A DNA stretch of 64,000 nt from a virus, in IMG/VR virus record IMGVR_UViG_3300037156_000189, positions 1 to 64,000 of that record, one strand, 5' to 3'. The notes beneath the pieces were generated by a model. That model did not search any database. It saw only the letters and a list, made by a program, of their open reading frames with translations, and was not told where the DNA came from. Each line of letters opens with the position of its first letter. The stretch's first letter is position 1. A program made the translations under genes and the position numbers. Shown here in pieces: positions 37,477 through 46,362 of the stretch.

Positions 37477-39188
37477 GACAATCTCTCCGAATCAGCGAGT
37501 CCCTCTCTCTTCCTTCCAACGCGGTGACTCAGACCTTCGCGTGCATTGGTCGCAAAGGTGCCGGGAAAACATACCTCGCGTCTATGCTGGCTGAGCAGAT
37601 GCTCGATCTCGGTGCGCAGGTAGTCATCATTGATCCTGTCGGAAATTGGTGGGGGCTACGTGTAGATGCCGATGGGAAATCCAAAGGCAAAGACATCTTC
37701 ATTGCCGGCGGTGAGCGCGGAGACGTGCCAGTCCTGCCTGAATCCGGTGCGCGGTTCGCGCGGCTGGTTGTCGAGCGCAATGTTTCGATGGTGTTGGACG
37801 TTTCTGGTTTTCGTCAGGGCGAGCGCAAGCGATTTGCTGCCGATTTTGCTGAGGAGTTTTTTCATCTCAAGAAGACTCAACGTAGTGCTGTTCATCTGTT
37901 CGTTGAGGAAGCGCAATTGTTTGTTCCTCAGCGGTGCGGTCCTGAAGAAGCGCGAATGCTCGGTGCGTTTGAGAACATCATTCGACTTGGCAGGAATTAC
38001 GGAGTGGGTGCGACTTTAATTTCCCAACGGCCGCAATCGGTCAATAAGGAAGTTCTCTCCCAGGTCGAATGCCTTTGCGTGCTTCAGGTCAACGGTTCGC
38101 ACGAGCGAAAGGCTCTGGAAGAATGGGTGCAGGAAGCCGGTGCAGACCGAAAGCTCGTCGGCGAGTTGCCGGGGTTGTCGCAAGGTCAAGGCTATGTCTG
38201 GTCGCCTTCTTGGCTCAGGGTATTCGAGCGGGTCAAGTTCGCTAAGAAAGTTACGTTCGATGCCTCGGCGACTCCGGAAGTCGGTAAGGCGACGAAGGCC
38301 GCGTTGTTGACTGCTGTCGATGTTGAAGCGCTAAAGGCCGATCTCCAGTCGGTGATCGCCAGTGCTGAGAAAGACGATCCGAAAGTTCTGCGGCGAAAGA
38401 TTGCAGAATTGGAGCGTGCTGTGAATCAGACGGCTCCTAAAGATTCTGAAGAGACAAAACGGCGGTTGGCAGTAGCCGAGGAAGATGTTCGCAAGCTTGC
38501 ACAGTCGTTGTCGGAGGCACAACTTCGCTGTAACACGCTTCAGGGCTACATGGCTGCGTTGCAGAAGATTCAGGCGGCAGCAGAAACGATGCAGCCCCTG
38601 GAGTCTGTCGTAGTCACGCGATCTGAATATCGAAGCCCTGTGACCCCTAAGTTGAAGCCACAGCGAGAATGGCCGAAGCCGTTCAAGTCTGTTGCGGCTT
38701 CGTCGAACGGTCATCTTCGCGCCGGAGCACGCCGCATGCTCGCGTGTCTGTGCCAGTGGCTTCCTGCCGGTCGCACTGAGTCTCAGGTTGCTGCGCAGGT
38801 GCAGATGAAGAAAACCGGAGGTACGTGGTCGGCTTACAAATCCGATCTGCGCAATGGCGGTTACATCGAGATTGGTGGTGGCGGCCTCTGGTACGCTACC
38901 GATCAGGGACGCAATTATTTAGGCGCGGATGTTCCCGATACACCTACCACTACTAATGAGGTTGTTGAACTCTGGGGTCAGAAACTTCGCCTTGGTGCGC
39001 GGAATATGCTGGATGTACTCGTGCGGCACAAAGGCCGGGCGATTGCCAAGGATGAATTGGGCCAGGCTGTGAACATGGAGTCGAGCGGCGGAACATTCTC
39101 CGCTTACCTCTCTGATCTCAAGCAGGCGGGACTGATTGTAGTGGACCGTGACGGCGTGCGTGCGAATACGGAGACATTGTTGCTATGA
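37473..39188 (+). CDS. HerA/FtsK-like ATPase with two C-terminal winged helices
   Basis: A 571-residue protein. Walker A IGRKGAGKTY near 25-34, Walker B HLFVEEAQLFVPQ, and a QRPQSVNKEVLSQ motif are typical of HerA-type DNA-translocating ATPases. A coiled coil follows. Two repeated winged-helix units (ARRMLACLCQWLPAGRTESQ; ARNMLDVLVRHKGRAIAKDE) share G-GT-SAY-SDL. Possible roles are DNA pumping, partition or defence. No nuclease or Sir2 partner is adjacent. GTG start overlaps the upstream stop. Confidence 0.85.
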   Translation: MRQSLRISESLSLPSNAVTQTFACIGRKGAGKTYLASMLAEQMLDLGAQVVIIDPVGNWWGLRVDADGKSKGKDIFIAGGERGDVPVLPESGARFARLVVERNVSMVLDVSGFRQGERKRFAADFAEEFFHLKKTQRSAVHLFVEEAQLFVPQRCGPEEARMLGAFENIIRLGRNYGVGATLISQRPQSVNKEVLSQVECLCVLQVNGSHERKALEEWVQEAGADRKLVGELPGLSQGQGYVWSPSWLRVFERVKFAKKVTFDASATPEVGKATKAALLTAVDVEALKADLQSVIASAEKDDPKVLRRKIAELERAVNQTAPKDSEETKRRLAVAEEDVRKLAQSLSEAQLRCNTLQGYMAALQKIQAAAETMQPLESVVVTRSEYRSPVTPKLKPQREWPKPFKSVAASSNGHLRAGARRMLACLCQWLPAGRTESQVAAQVQMKKTGGTWSAYKSDLRNGGYIEIGGGGLWYATDQGRNYLGADVPDTPTTTNEVVELWGQKLRLGARNMLDVLVRHKGRAIAKDELGQAVNMESSGGTFSAYLSDLKQAGLIVVDRDGVRANTETLLL

Positions 39189-39352
39189 CCCATGAAATCC
39201 CCCACACTTGCCACAGTCTTACCCCCACCGAGCGCCAACAGATCCTAAGGCGCCTCAAGTACGGCCCCGCTCTTCCGCGAGAGGAACTGGCTGAATACGC
39301 GAACAAGCTGAAGCGGGATGTGTTGGACAAACGAGAGGGAGTGAAGAAGTGA
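39185..39352 (+). CDS. Small hypothetical protein
   Basis: A 55-residue protein (MTHEIPHTCHSLTPTERQQI at the start), basic and helical. ATGA and GTGA overlaps at both ends support it. Function unknown. Confidence 0.6.
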   Translation: MTHEIPHTCHSLTPTERQQILRRLKYGPALPREELAEYANKLKRDVLDKREGVKK

Positions 39353-39489
39353 GCGCCAGTACCCAATTCCTAGTTGCGTTTGTTGCAGGCGGCGTTCTCA
39401 TGTTGCTCGGCCGTATAGTCGGCGAATGGATGAGCGAGCGCAAGTTTAACAGAGAAAGGCTCGCAGCGAAAGAGAAGGTGCAGAAGTGA
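39349..39489 (+). CDS. Small membrane protein
   Basis: A 46-residue protein from a GTG start overlapping the upstream stop. One N-terminal membrane segment (FLVAFVAGGVLMLLGRIVG) and a basic tail. Function unknown. Confidence 0.6.
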   Translation: MSASTQFLVAFVAGGVLMLLGRIVGEWMSERKFNRERLAAKEKVQK

Positions 39490-39833
39490 GCCCCCGCCCC
39501 CGACTTCCCAAAACGCAGTGGGCCAACGACAGTATCCGGGTGGACGTGAAGGCCGCCGGACTGGTTGACGAGCCGGCCAATCAAGAGGTTTTCAACGCCT
39601 GTCTCAATGAGATGGGTTCTGTGAGATTCAGAATCATGCTGGGCTGTTACGGCCCTGGGACAGAAACTGCTCCGAAGCCCAAGTACCACTGGATTCTCGG
39701 GGAGTCGGCGACAATTCTATGCCGCGATCTTGAAACTGCCGAATGGTTCAGGGAGTCTCTTCTCTCCTGGCTGAAGTCTCTTGACGGCATTCGTCTAGAG
39801 GCCGTCGACGACGGAGCGGAGGACGCGCAATGA
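39486..39833 (+). CDS. Hypothetical protein
   Basis: A 115-residue protein, GTG start in a GTGA overlap. Central beta region (VRFRIMLGCYGPGTETAPKP). WFRESLLSWLKSLDGIRLEA looks like a helix and strand near the C-terminus. Directly precedes the methyltransferase. Unknown function. Confidence 0.65.
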   Translation: MSPRPRLPKTQWANDSIRVDVKAAGLVDEPANQEVFNACLNEMGSVRFRIMLGCYGPGTETAPKPKYHWILGESATILCRDLETAEWFRESLLSWLKSLDGIRLEAVDDGAEDAQ

Positions 39834-40390
39834 AACTCGAACGCGCTCTCGCTTGTGCAGGCTGGATGTCCGAAGCTGAGTTGGCCTACATCGCCGGTCT
39901 TGCTCCTCGCAGCAAGATCGTTGTTGAACTCGGCTCGTGGCGCGGGCGCTCCGCGATCGCATGGGCCGAGAACGGGGCCAAGGTTGTCTACTGCGTGGAT
40001 ACCTGGGATGACTCCGCATTTGGTTGCGAGAATTTCCCCGGCGATGCTCCTGATCTCAAGCAGCGGCCCGAGTGGCTTTGGAATGAGTTCCTGCGCAATA
40101 CCGTGGGCCTCCCCAACATTTTCCCTTTGCGCATGACCACGGCGGAGGCGGCTGGATTCTTAGCCCCCCTGGGGATCAAAGCCGATGTGGTTTTTATCGA
40201 CGCCGGGCATCTCGCGCATGAAGTTGTTGCCGACATCGAAGCGTGGCGGCCGTTGCTGAGGGATGAGAATTCAGTTCTTTGTGGCCATGATTACAATTTC
40301 TCAGGATGGCCTGACGTGAAGACCGTAGTAGACCAGATGATTCCCAAATTCAGTGTGATTGGGACGATCTGGACCACGGAGGGCGTCTGA
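39830..40390 (+). CDS. SAM-dependent methyltransferase, class I
   Basis: A 186-residue enzyme. IVVELGSWRGRSAIAW is the SAM-binding loop (motif I), VVYCVDTWDDS strand 2, and VVFIDAGHLAHEVVADIEAW the Methyltransf_24-type motif with a metal-binding D-x-x-H pair. Typical substrates are sugars or small molecules. With the next two glycosyltransferases it could modify a surface glycan, phage structure or DNA. Confidence 0.88.
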   Translation: MKLERALACAGWMSEAELAYIAGLAPRSKIVVELGSWRGRSAIAWAENGAKVVYCVDTWDDSAFGCENFPGDAPDLKQRPEWLWNEFLRNTVGLPNIFPLRMTTAEAAGFLAPLGIKADVVFIDAGHLAHEVVADIEAWRPLLRDENSVLCGHDYNFSGWPDVKTVVDQMIPKFSVIGTIWTTEGV

Positions 40391-40974
40391 TGCCTCCCAC
40401 TTTCACGATTATTACTGCCACGATTCAAAGAGAGTCCCTTGTTCGCTGCTGCGCCTCTGTGAATGCTCAGTCTCTTACTGATTGGCAGCATCTGATCGTC
40501 ATGGACTGCGCGATAGAGGATGTGAATTCAGAGTTGATGTTTTCCCTGGCGCATCCTCGCCGCCGATTCTACTGCTGTGGTCAGCGCTACAACGATTTCG
40601 GTAACTCACCGAGGCATCAGGCTTACGAGTTCGCCACGGGAGATTTTGTATACTTCTTGGACGATGATAACGAGTTTGCGGATTCCGACGCGCTGCAGCG
40701 CATGTCCGACGCGCTTGCCAAAGCGGGTTGTCCTCTGGTTTCCATCTTTCCAATCATCCGTGATGGCCAGAGGTTCTTCAATGACCCTCCCGGCCTTTGC
40801 CTGACCGACACTGCCAACTTCTGCCTGCGCCGCCAGATTGCGCAGTGGCTTGCGGGGCCGGAGTACGAAATGGATGGGATCTTGATCGAGCGGTTGGTCA
40901 AGAAGTGCGGATACGAAGCGTTCCCCGACGTCGAACCGATCGCTATCATGGAGAAATCGAATCATGGAAAATAG
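40390..40974 (+). CDS. Glycosyltransferase family 2
   Basis: A 194-residue GT-A enzyme. TFTIITATIQRESLVRCCAS and WQHLIVMDCA give the nucleotide-binding N-terminus, and FVYFLDDDNEFADSDAL contains the D-x-D metal site. It lacks membrane segments. Overlaps the methyltransferase by TGATG. Acceptor unknown. Confidence 0.85.
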   Translation: MPPTFTIITATIQRESLVRCCASVNAQSLTDWQHLIVMDCAIEDVNSELMFSLAHPRRRFYCCGQRYNDFGNSPRHQAYEFATGDFVYFLDDDNEFADSDALQRMSDALAKAGCPLVSIFPIIRDGQRFFNDPPGLCLTDTANFCLRRQIAQWLAGPEYEMDGILIERLVKKCGYEAFPDVEPIAIMEKSNHGK

Positions 40975-41815
40975 TCCCCGCATTTTACTTGGCTTCCTTT
41001 CGGCTTACCACCCATCGCGTTGGCACCGTCGTCAGATCTTGCGTGAGCAGTGCCTCAAGAATTCTCCGCTCCCTTGGAAGTTCGTTTTCGGGGACGAGCC
41101 CTATCCAGGGGATCGTGAGCGTTGTGGAATCCCTGACGATGAAATTCTTCACGCGTCAGGATCGGACGCGAAGAAGTATCTTCATCTTAAGGATGTCGCG
41201 CTGTTCAAATATGCGCTTGATAATGGGTTCGACTACTGCTTAAGAGGGTGCGACGACTCATGGGTTTTCCCCGACCGCATCGTCCGCGCCGGCTTGGAGC
41301 CTTTCGATTATGCCGGCAATTTTCCGTGCAAGTTCAAACTGGGTGGAACTTTTGATGTTCCCATGGCGAGAATGAATTACGCGCACGGCGGGTGTGGAAT
41401 CTGGCTCTCGCGTAAGGCCATGCAGATGATCGTGGATACTCCCTGGGATGAGCATTATTTGGACTCGTGGCCTGAGAAGCTCGATGTGGGGTTTGGGATC
41501 AAATTTCCCAAGATGCCCTGGTATTGGGACGACCATTTTCTGGGGGAGGTCTTGCAAGGGAATTTGGGTTATTTCGATCCTCTGCGCGACCAGCCGTGGC
41601 AATCCTACGCGGCCAATGGAATTGCCTGTTACGAAGACTCGGACTTGTTCTTCAACGACGAACCCCAACGGCCCCTCACGATCCATGATCCCGGCGTGCA
41701 CAAGCCAAACTCACGTGAGATGGATGAAGTTGTTGAGCAAGCGAGAGCAAGGAACATCGCGGCGATGATGATTGGTCAGCCAGTCGATGTGGAATTGGAG
41801 CCCACCCATGGTTGA
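40964..41815 (+). CDS. Glycosyltransferase, GT31/fringe-like
   Basis: A 283-residue enzyme. CLRGCDDSWVFPDRI holds a D-D-x metal motif (Asp 97-98), and HGGCGIWLSRKAMQM the G-G-x-G acceptor loop. PWYWDDHFLG is similar to the E/D-D-V motif of GT31 galactosyltransferase-like enzymes. C-terminal 70 residues are polar. Probably transfers a sugar in the same pathway as the preceding GT2. Confidence 0.75.
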   Translation: MENSPRILLGFLSAYHPSRWHRRQILREQCLKNSPLPWKFVFGDEPYPGDRERCGIPDDEILHASGSDAKKYLHLKDVALFKYALDNGFDYCLRGCDDSWVFPDRIVRAGLEPFDYAGNFPCKFKLGGTFDVPMARMNYAHGGCGIWLSRKAMQMIVDTPWDEHYLDSWPEKLDVGFGIKFPKMPWYWDDHFLGEVLQGNLGYFDPLRDQPWQSYAANGIACYEDSDLFFNDEPQRPLTIHDPGVHKPNSREMDEVVEQARARNIAAMMIGQPVDVELEPTHG

Positions 41816-42329
41816 TTTCAATCTCTTTCAAAGAGTCGGCAGTTTCTTCGAGCAGCGTCGTGAGTACAGAGCCCAAGCTCTCAAGAACCTCCGTAAGCGC
41901 GAGGGACTTCCTTCCCCAGTTGACGAGAACGGTTCTCCTCTCGAAACTCGCATGGATGACTACGGCAACGCGACATATCACAATGCTGCGGGAGAGAAGG
42001 TCGACCGAGTTCTCTTCGCCGGGGCCGGCAAGGACGGCAAGCCCGGATCGTTCGCTGTCGGCCAGCGCCGCGGTGATCCGCTCGACGAGGCAACTCGGAA
42101 CTGGGCCAGTGGCCACTCAGCTTTTGAAATCCTCGACGTCGCAGAAGACGGTCGTCGCCTTTCCGATGAGCTGAACGATCTCGACCGGGATTCCAGCACC
42201 TTCGCCATGGCTGAAACTGTGTCCCACGGCGTCGAGTCCGAGCAGGCGCCGGGATTTGAGATCACTGGGACTTCGGACGAAGAGATCGACCAACGGCTGC
42301 AGGAGTTTTTGAAGAGAGGTCCGCGGTGA
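41808..42329 (+). CDS. Hypothetical acidic protein
   Basis: A 173-residue acidic protein (MVDFNLFQRVGSFFEQRREY at the start). It contains DDYGNATYHNAAGEKVDRVL and a helical C-terminus. ATG overlaps the upstream stop by 8 bp. No family recognised. May belong to the glycosylation cluster by position only. Confidence 0.65.
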   Translation: MVDFNLFQRVGSFFEQRREYRAQALKNLRKREGLPSPVDENGSPLETRMDDYGNATYHNAAGEKVDRVLFAGAGKDGKPGSFAVGQRRGDPLDEATRNWASGHSAFEILDVAEDGRRLSDELNDLDRDSSTFAMAETVSHGVESEQAPGFEITGTSDEEIDQRLQEFLKRGPR

Positions 42330-42778
42330 TGAGCGATAGGCCAAAGATTGTGTGTCTCTGCGGGTCCACGCGGTTTCGCGATCAGTTTGCTCAAGCGAAC
42401 TATCGTGAAACGCTGAAAGGGAGCATAGTCCTGAGTGTGGGCTTTTATGTCCATGCCGCAGATGAGTGCCCGAACTGCGATGCGTCGCAGAGCTTCGCGA
42501 AAGAGCAGAATGCTGAGGGTCCGCAAGGAAAGTGTTGGCAGTGCGGTGCAGACCTCGGCTGTACGTCGGAGCAGAAGATCGCTTTGGATGAACTTCACAA
42601 GCGCAAGATTGATTTGGCCGACGAGATTTTGGTGGTTACCGTTCAAAGATATATCGGCGAGTCTACGTTTTCTGAGATAGAATATGCTCGGCAGTGTGGT
42701 AAGTCTGTCCGATGGCTAGAGCCTACTGCTGAGGAGCGATTTCATGAGTTGGCCGAAAGGCGTGCCGCGCGCACCTGA
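42329..42778 (+). CDS. Nucleoside 2-deoxyribosyltransferase-like / DUF4406-like protein
   Basis: A 149-residue protein. IVCLCGSTRFRDQFAQANYR is the CGSTR motif of the nucleoside-deoxyribosyltransferase-like family common in phages. A CPNC and CWQC insertion (residues about 48-73) is a zinc ribbon inside the fold. ILVVTVQRYIGESTFSEIEY forms the second conserved block. Probably acts in nucleotide metabolism. Start in a TGATG overlap. Confidence 0.8.
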   Translation: MSDRPKIVCLCGSTRFRDQFAQANYRETLKGSIVLSVGFYVHAADECPNCDASQSFAKEQNAEGPQGKCWQCGADLGCTSEQKIALDELHKRKIDLADEILVVTVQRYIGESTFSEIEYARQCGKSVRWLEPTAEERFHELAERRAART

Positions 42779-43358
42779 AACGATTGCAAAAATGAAGGCG
42801 TCTTCTCCGCGCAGATCAGGATGGCGCCATTCGGAAGAGACAAAGTTGAAAATAGCAGCGGCTCGTCAAGCGCGCGAAGCGTTAAAGCCGCCGAAGGCTG
42901 CATGTAAAAAACGAGGTCGAAATGGGTGGAAGTGGACTGATGAGCAGAGGGAAAAATACAGTGCAAGTCGCAAAGGACGCCATTTTAGCGACGAGGCAAG
43001 AGCACGGCTTGCTGACAATAGGCGTATGTTTTGGGATAGTCTCCCCTCTGAAGATCGAGAACGACGATTGGTGCGTTGGCGAGGGTACGGTTCTGAAGGT
43101 GTGCGTTCACGACGCCCTAGCGGCGCTTGTCAAAAGTGTGGAGTTTATCGTCAGTCTCTTCATCGTGAGCACATTATTCCGCGTTGGAAGGGTGGAAAGG
43201 ACGATAGCGAGAATATCCAATGGCTTTGTGCAAATTGCCACGAGGATAAGACTCGCGAGGATCTCCGTGGTATACCGGGACCGAACAGAGGTAAAAAACC
43301 AAGCGAGGAGACACGAGTTAAAATGCGTGCGGCCGCGCTTCGTCGTTTGAGTCGCTAA
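42744..43358 (+). CDS. NUMOD3-HNH homing endonuclease
   Basis: A 204-residue protein. NUMOD3-like repeats (APETIAKMKAS, SEETKLKIAAARQA, SDEARARLADNRR, and PSEETRVKMRAAALR at the end) surround a zinc HNH core: CQKC, HREHIIPRWKGGKDDSENIQ, CANCHEDKT. It overlaps the end of the preceding gene by 35 bp, with GAGGAGCG before the ATG. Unlike the three other HNH genes it has no structured leader. Confidence 0.9.
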   Translation: MSWPKGVPRAPETIAKMKASSPRRSGWRHSEETKLKIAAARQAREALKPPKAACKKRGRNGWKWTDEQREKYSASRKGRHFSDEARARLADNRRMFWDSLPSEDRERRLVRWRGYGSEGVRSRRPSGACQKCGVYRQSLHREHIIPRWKGGKDDSENIQWLCANCHEDKTREDLRGIPGPNRGKKPSEETRVKMRAAALRRLSR

Positions 43359-43430
43359 CAGTGGTAGTACGAATATTGAAATTGAGTATCCAGTAACGAG
43401 AGGTAAACCTGTGCGATATACGGAGTCAGT

Positions 43431-43709
43431 ATGAGTAACACGGCTGACACTCGTCCTGATCTTATTCACCCGTTCCAGTTCCAACCGGGGCGTGAGTCTG
43501 AATGCAGCCACTTTTACCCGTGGCTCGGCGGATACGTCAAGTGCAACGCGAAGGAATCCAGTCCAATTCATCGCAATGGCCCACATCTGCTGACGGCGAA
43601 AAACGGCGAGCAGGCTTATTGCCTTGGCGATCCTGCTGTTTGTCAGTTTTGTGCGGAAGGCCGTCCCGCAACATTTTACAACTGGAAGGCGGCTGAAGAT
43701 GCCCGCTGA
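43431..43709 (+). CDS. Hypothetical Cys/His-containing protein
   Basis: A 92-residue protein with scattered Cys and His (CSHFYPWLGGYVKC, CLGDPAVCQFC), a possible zinc-binding protein. No strong ribosome site beyond GGAG. Function unknown. Overlaps the next gene by 11 bp. Confidence 0.65.
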   Translation: MSNTADTRPDLIHPFQFQPGRESECSHFYPWLGGYVKCNAKESSPIHRNGPHLLTAKNGEQAYCLGDPAVCQFCAEGRPATFYNWKAAEDAR

Positions 43710-43923
43710 CTTTTTCCTCTGTCCCGGTTGCGAACTGCCGGTAGCCGAAGAAGGTTCTCTTTGCGAGTCCTGTGCTGCATGGCAGGCACAGAAGTTGGCA
43801 GCTATGAATTCCGAGTATCAGGATAGCTTGGCGAGGCAAGTGCGTCGCCGTATGAGCCCTGGCGCGCGATTCGCCGAAGACTTGTCGGATATGGCGAAGG
43901 CCGTGGAACGGAGTCGGAGATGA
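43699..43923 (+). CDS. Zinc-ribbon protein
   Basis: A 74-residue protein with CPGC and CESC pairs near the N-terminus and a charged helical C-terminus (RQVRRRMSPGARFAEDLSDM). Start within the end of the previous gene. Function unknown. Confidence 0.65.
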   Translation: MPADFFLCPGCELPVAEEGSLCESCAAWQAQKLAAMNSEYQDSLARQVRRRMSPGARFAEDLSDMAKAVERSRR

Positions 43924-44129
43924 ACATAACCGGTGTCTACCAGTTCCCGCAGAATCGGTGTATTTGCTCCATCTGCAACTTCATGTGCTGGACGGAGCAG
44001 AAGAGCGGAAAAGTGGTGGTGTCGCATCCGACTCACCCGACTTGTCCCAATTCGCATCAGGCTTTCGAAGTGCCTGTGACTGAGTGCAAACCACTACCGC
44101 CAGAGTTTTTCTCGGACCAGATAGGATAG
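43920..44129 (+). CDS. Cys-rich hypothetical protein
   Basis: A 69-residue protein (MNITGVYQFPQNRCICSICN at the start) with CICSIC, CW and HPTC, probably zinc binding. Start overlaps the upstream stop by ATGA. Function unknown. Confidence 0.65.
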   Translation: MNITGVYQFPQNRCICSICNFMCWTEQKSGKVVVSHPTHPTCPNSHQAFEVPVTECKPLPPEFFSDQIG

Positions 44130-44131
44130 CA

Positions 44132-44887
44132 ATGACTCAAGAAATCGAATCCATCAAGCCCGCCCTGTCGGTCATTCTTGACGACGGTGACTTCATCGTC
44201 AATTCCACCGGCCCGGTCGGCAAGGCAATGGCGCAGGCAATCTTACCTCTCGCCGCCGGTGCGAGGAAAGTGACGATCATCACAGATGGTGAGATGAAGG
44301 TGATGAAGCGGAATGGGAACGGGACTAACGCGGGACAAGCGCCGCAGACAGCGGCTCAGGCGATGGCTCAGCGCCGGCCTGCGCTCCCCGATGGTCCCGA
44401 TGTCCAGGATTCTTTTGTCTCCGATATCGAAACTGGAGTTACGGGCGAGCAGGCCATGGGTGAAACTCCTGCCCCTACTCCCGGCCCGTCCGAGCCAGTC
44501 AAGATCCCAACTAAGCGCAAACCAGTCATTTTCCAGGATGCTGCCGCCCCACCGGCTCCCGAGCTGGCTGAGGAGGAGATGGACCGGCTTATGGCCGAGG
44601 CGCAGCAGGCGGAAGCGGAAGCGGCCAAGGTGGCCGAGGATCAGCGGTTCCAGCGGCAGCAGGCTGTGCAGGCTAATCAGGAGCCCTCTGATGTTCCTGC
44701 CGAGCAGCCCGCTGAGGCCGCCAAGCCACGGCGTCGTGAGCGCCAGCTTGCCACCACGGGCCGGCCCTGCGGCCGCTGCGGCGGTGGCGGGAAGGTCATG
44801 GGGGACGCCGGGTTCACCGGAGCCTGTCCCGTGTGCCATGGTGAGGGCCAGGTGAAGACCTGGGACCGGTCGTTGAAGGTTCGATAG
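44132..44887 (+). CDS. Disordered protein with DnaJ-type zinc finger
   Basis: A 251-residue protein. N-terminal 60 residues are folded (MTQEIESIKPALSVILDDGD). A long Pro/Ala/Glu-rich middle follows. The C-terminus carries CGRCGGGGKV and CPVCHGEGQV, one DnaJ-type C-x-x-C-x-G-x-G repeat pair. ATG 44132 lies two bases past the previous stop. Probably an RNA- or protein-binding accessory; unknown. Confidence 0.7.
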   Translation: MTQEIESIKPALSVILDDGDFIVNSTGPVGKAMAQAILPLAAGARKVTIITDGEMKVMKRNGNGTNAGQAPQTAAQAMAQRRPALPDGPDVQDSFVSDIETGVTGEQAMGETPAPTPGPSEPVKIPTKRKPVIFQDAAAPPAPELAEEEMDRLMAEAQQAEAEAAKVAEDQRFQRQQAVQANQEPSDVPAEQPAEAAKPRRRERQLATTGRPCGRCGGGGKVMGDAGFTGACPVCHGEGQVKTWDRSLKVR

Positions 44888-44930
44888 GCTGAATCTGTAG
44901 TATGGTAATGTTGCAAACCAAGGATACCTG

Positions 44931-45533
44931 ATGGCTCACATGCCCGATTCCGCGCTTCCTCTCTGCAACAATCCGCAGCATCCTGCGGGTCTCCCGAGGC
45001 GTATGATCTATCTTCAGACCAAGGACCAGGCCCATGTCTTTGGCTGCCAGGCCTGTCGCGACGTTAATCGTAAGCTCTCTGTCCGCGTGATTACCGATCA
45101 GTTCTACCGGCGCGAGGTCAGGAAGTCCCTGGCCGCATCCGGCCAGTTGCTGAAGGGTCCGATGCGCCGTCGTGAACGCTCTCCCATGGAACTTGGCCTG
45201 ATGCGGGAGATGAGTCTCGATGCCGCTCGCCGCGACACTCGCTCTCGCACGATCGATTGGGATTCCGAGCATCGGCGTTCCCGCGACGGCAAGTACGAAT
45301 TGGTTCGCTACGAGAGCCTGGGCAACGGCAGCCTGCGAATCCAGATGGCGATCAACGGCAAGCTCTGCCCTCAGATGGATGATCATGTAGCCAGCCGGGA
45401 AGAGTTCAAGACTGAGGAAGCATACTGGAGCCGGGTCGCGCGAGGCAGCGAGCTTATCCTGCACCTCTACGGCGATCCTAGAAATCCGTTGACGCCGGAA
45501 GAAAGCGCGCAGCGGGAAAGTGAAACTTACTAA
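44931..45533 (+). CDS. Hypothetical protein with N-terminal Cys motif
   Basis: A 200-residue protein. LCNNPQHPAG and FGCQACRDV supply a four-ligand zinc site. The rest is basic and helical, ending in ELILHLYGDPRNPLTPEESA. No catalytic signature. Function unknown. Confidence 0.65.
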   Translation: MAHMPDSALPLCNNPQHPAGLPRRMIYLQTKDQAHVFGCQACRDVNRKLSVRVITDQFYRREVRKSLAASGQLLKGPMRRRERSPMELGLMREMSLDAARRDTRSRTIDWDSEHRRSRDGKYELVRYESLGNGSLRIQMAINGKLCPQMDDHVASREEFKTEEAYWSRVARGSELILHLYGDPRNPLTPEESAQRESETY

Positions 45534-45553
45534 GTCAGAACGGAGAACCAATC

Positions 45554-45787
45554 GTGAATTTTCAAATTACCTACGCTCAAGTCGATCCTGCGAATAACAG
45601 CATCAACAGGCAGCAGACTTTGTACAACTGCATTATCGACGGCAGCGTTGTGCGCTCCGATCTTGTTGTATTCCGGGACGAGGCCAACACCGGCTCGGTA
45701 GTCGCAGTAGTTCCGCTTGCCGGGGTGCTGATGATAGTGGAGAGCGAGCATTTGACTGCCCCGGCCGCTCCTGCTCCGGCCGTCTGA
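45554..45787 (+). CDS. Small beta-rich protein
   Basis: A 77-residue protein from a GTG start (MNFQITYAQVDPANNSINRQ), with TGSVVAVVPLAGVLMIVESE as alternating strands and an Ala/Pro tail. Function unknown. Confidence 0.65.
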   Translation: MNFQITYAQVDPANNSINRQQTLYNCIIDGSVVRSDLVVFRDEANTGSVVAVVPLAGVLMIVESEHLTAPAAPAPAV

Positions 45788-45834
45788 GCGGGAATCTCTT
45801 AACAGGTCCAACCAGAATCGAAAGGATTACACAG

Positions 45835-46362
45835 ATGTCTCGACTTGCCGCAGTCCGCACCGGTCAACCAACTCAAGGTTTAGGCACAGTTCCTAACGGA
45901 AAGCATCTGCCTGCCGGCATTGATGATCTTGAACCGCCTGTGACTATAAACCCTCGCTCCGCGCATTCCGCCGCGGCTGCGACTGTGACGGCCGCCTGGC
46001 TGTCGCTGACCGCAACCGAGCTGGAGGTCCGGAAGTATTTCAAGTCGATCCCGGTTCCTTCCGGCTTGGAGGCTCTGGCAAAGATGCGCCACCAATGCGA
46101 CCTGGCGGCCGAGACTCTTCAGGGCCGGATGGACGAATCAAATACCGAACGCTGCACTGGCTGTGGGAAGACGCTTGAGGAGACGCATAAGAACCAGTGG
46201 CTGATGATCGGGGCGGATGTTGACGCTGAGACAGGCGTGCCGATGCCGTACCGCTTCTGCGGCCCGTTATGTATTCGTGAGCGCAATCGCGAGAAGATGC
46301 TTCCGAAGGAACTGCGCGATCAGAAGCGGTTTGATGGCGCCGACATGGGCGAGGTGCGGTGA
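45835..46362 (+). CDS. Zinc-finger hypothetical protein
   Basis: A 175-residue protein. CTGCGKTLEETHKNQWLMIG and YRFCGPLC give four Cys ligands, as in TRASH-like or other treble-clef zinc fingers. N-terminal 60 residues are disordered. TGATG overlap with the next gene. Function unknown. Confidence 0.65.
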   Translation: MSRLAAVRTGQPTQGLGTVPNGKHLPAGIDDLEPPVTINPRSAHSAAAATVTAAWLSLTATELEVRKYFKSIPVPSGLEALAKMRHQCDLAAETLQGRMDESNTERCTGCGKTLEETHKNQWLMIGADVDAETGVPMPYRFCGPLCIRERNREKMLPKELRDQKRFDGADMGEVR

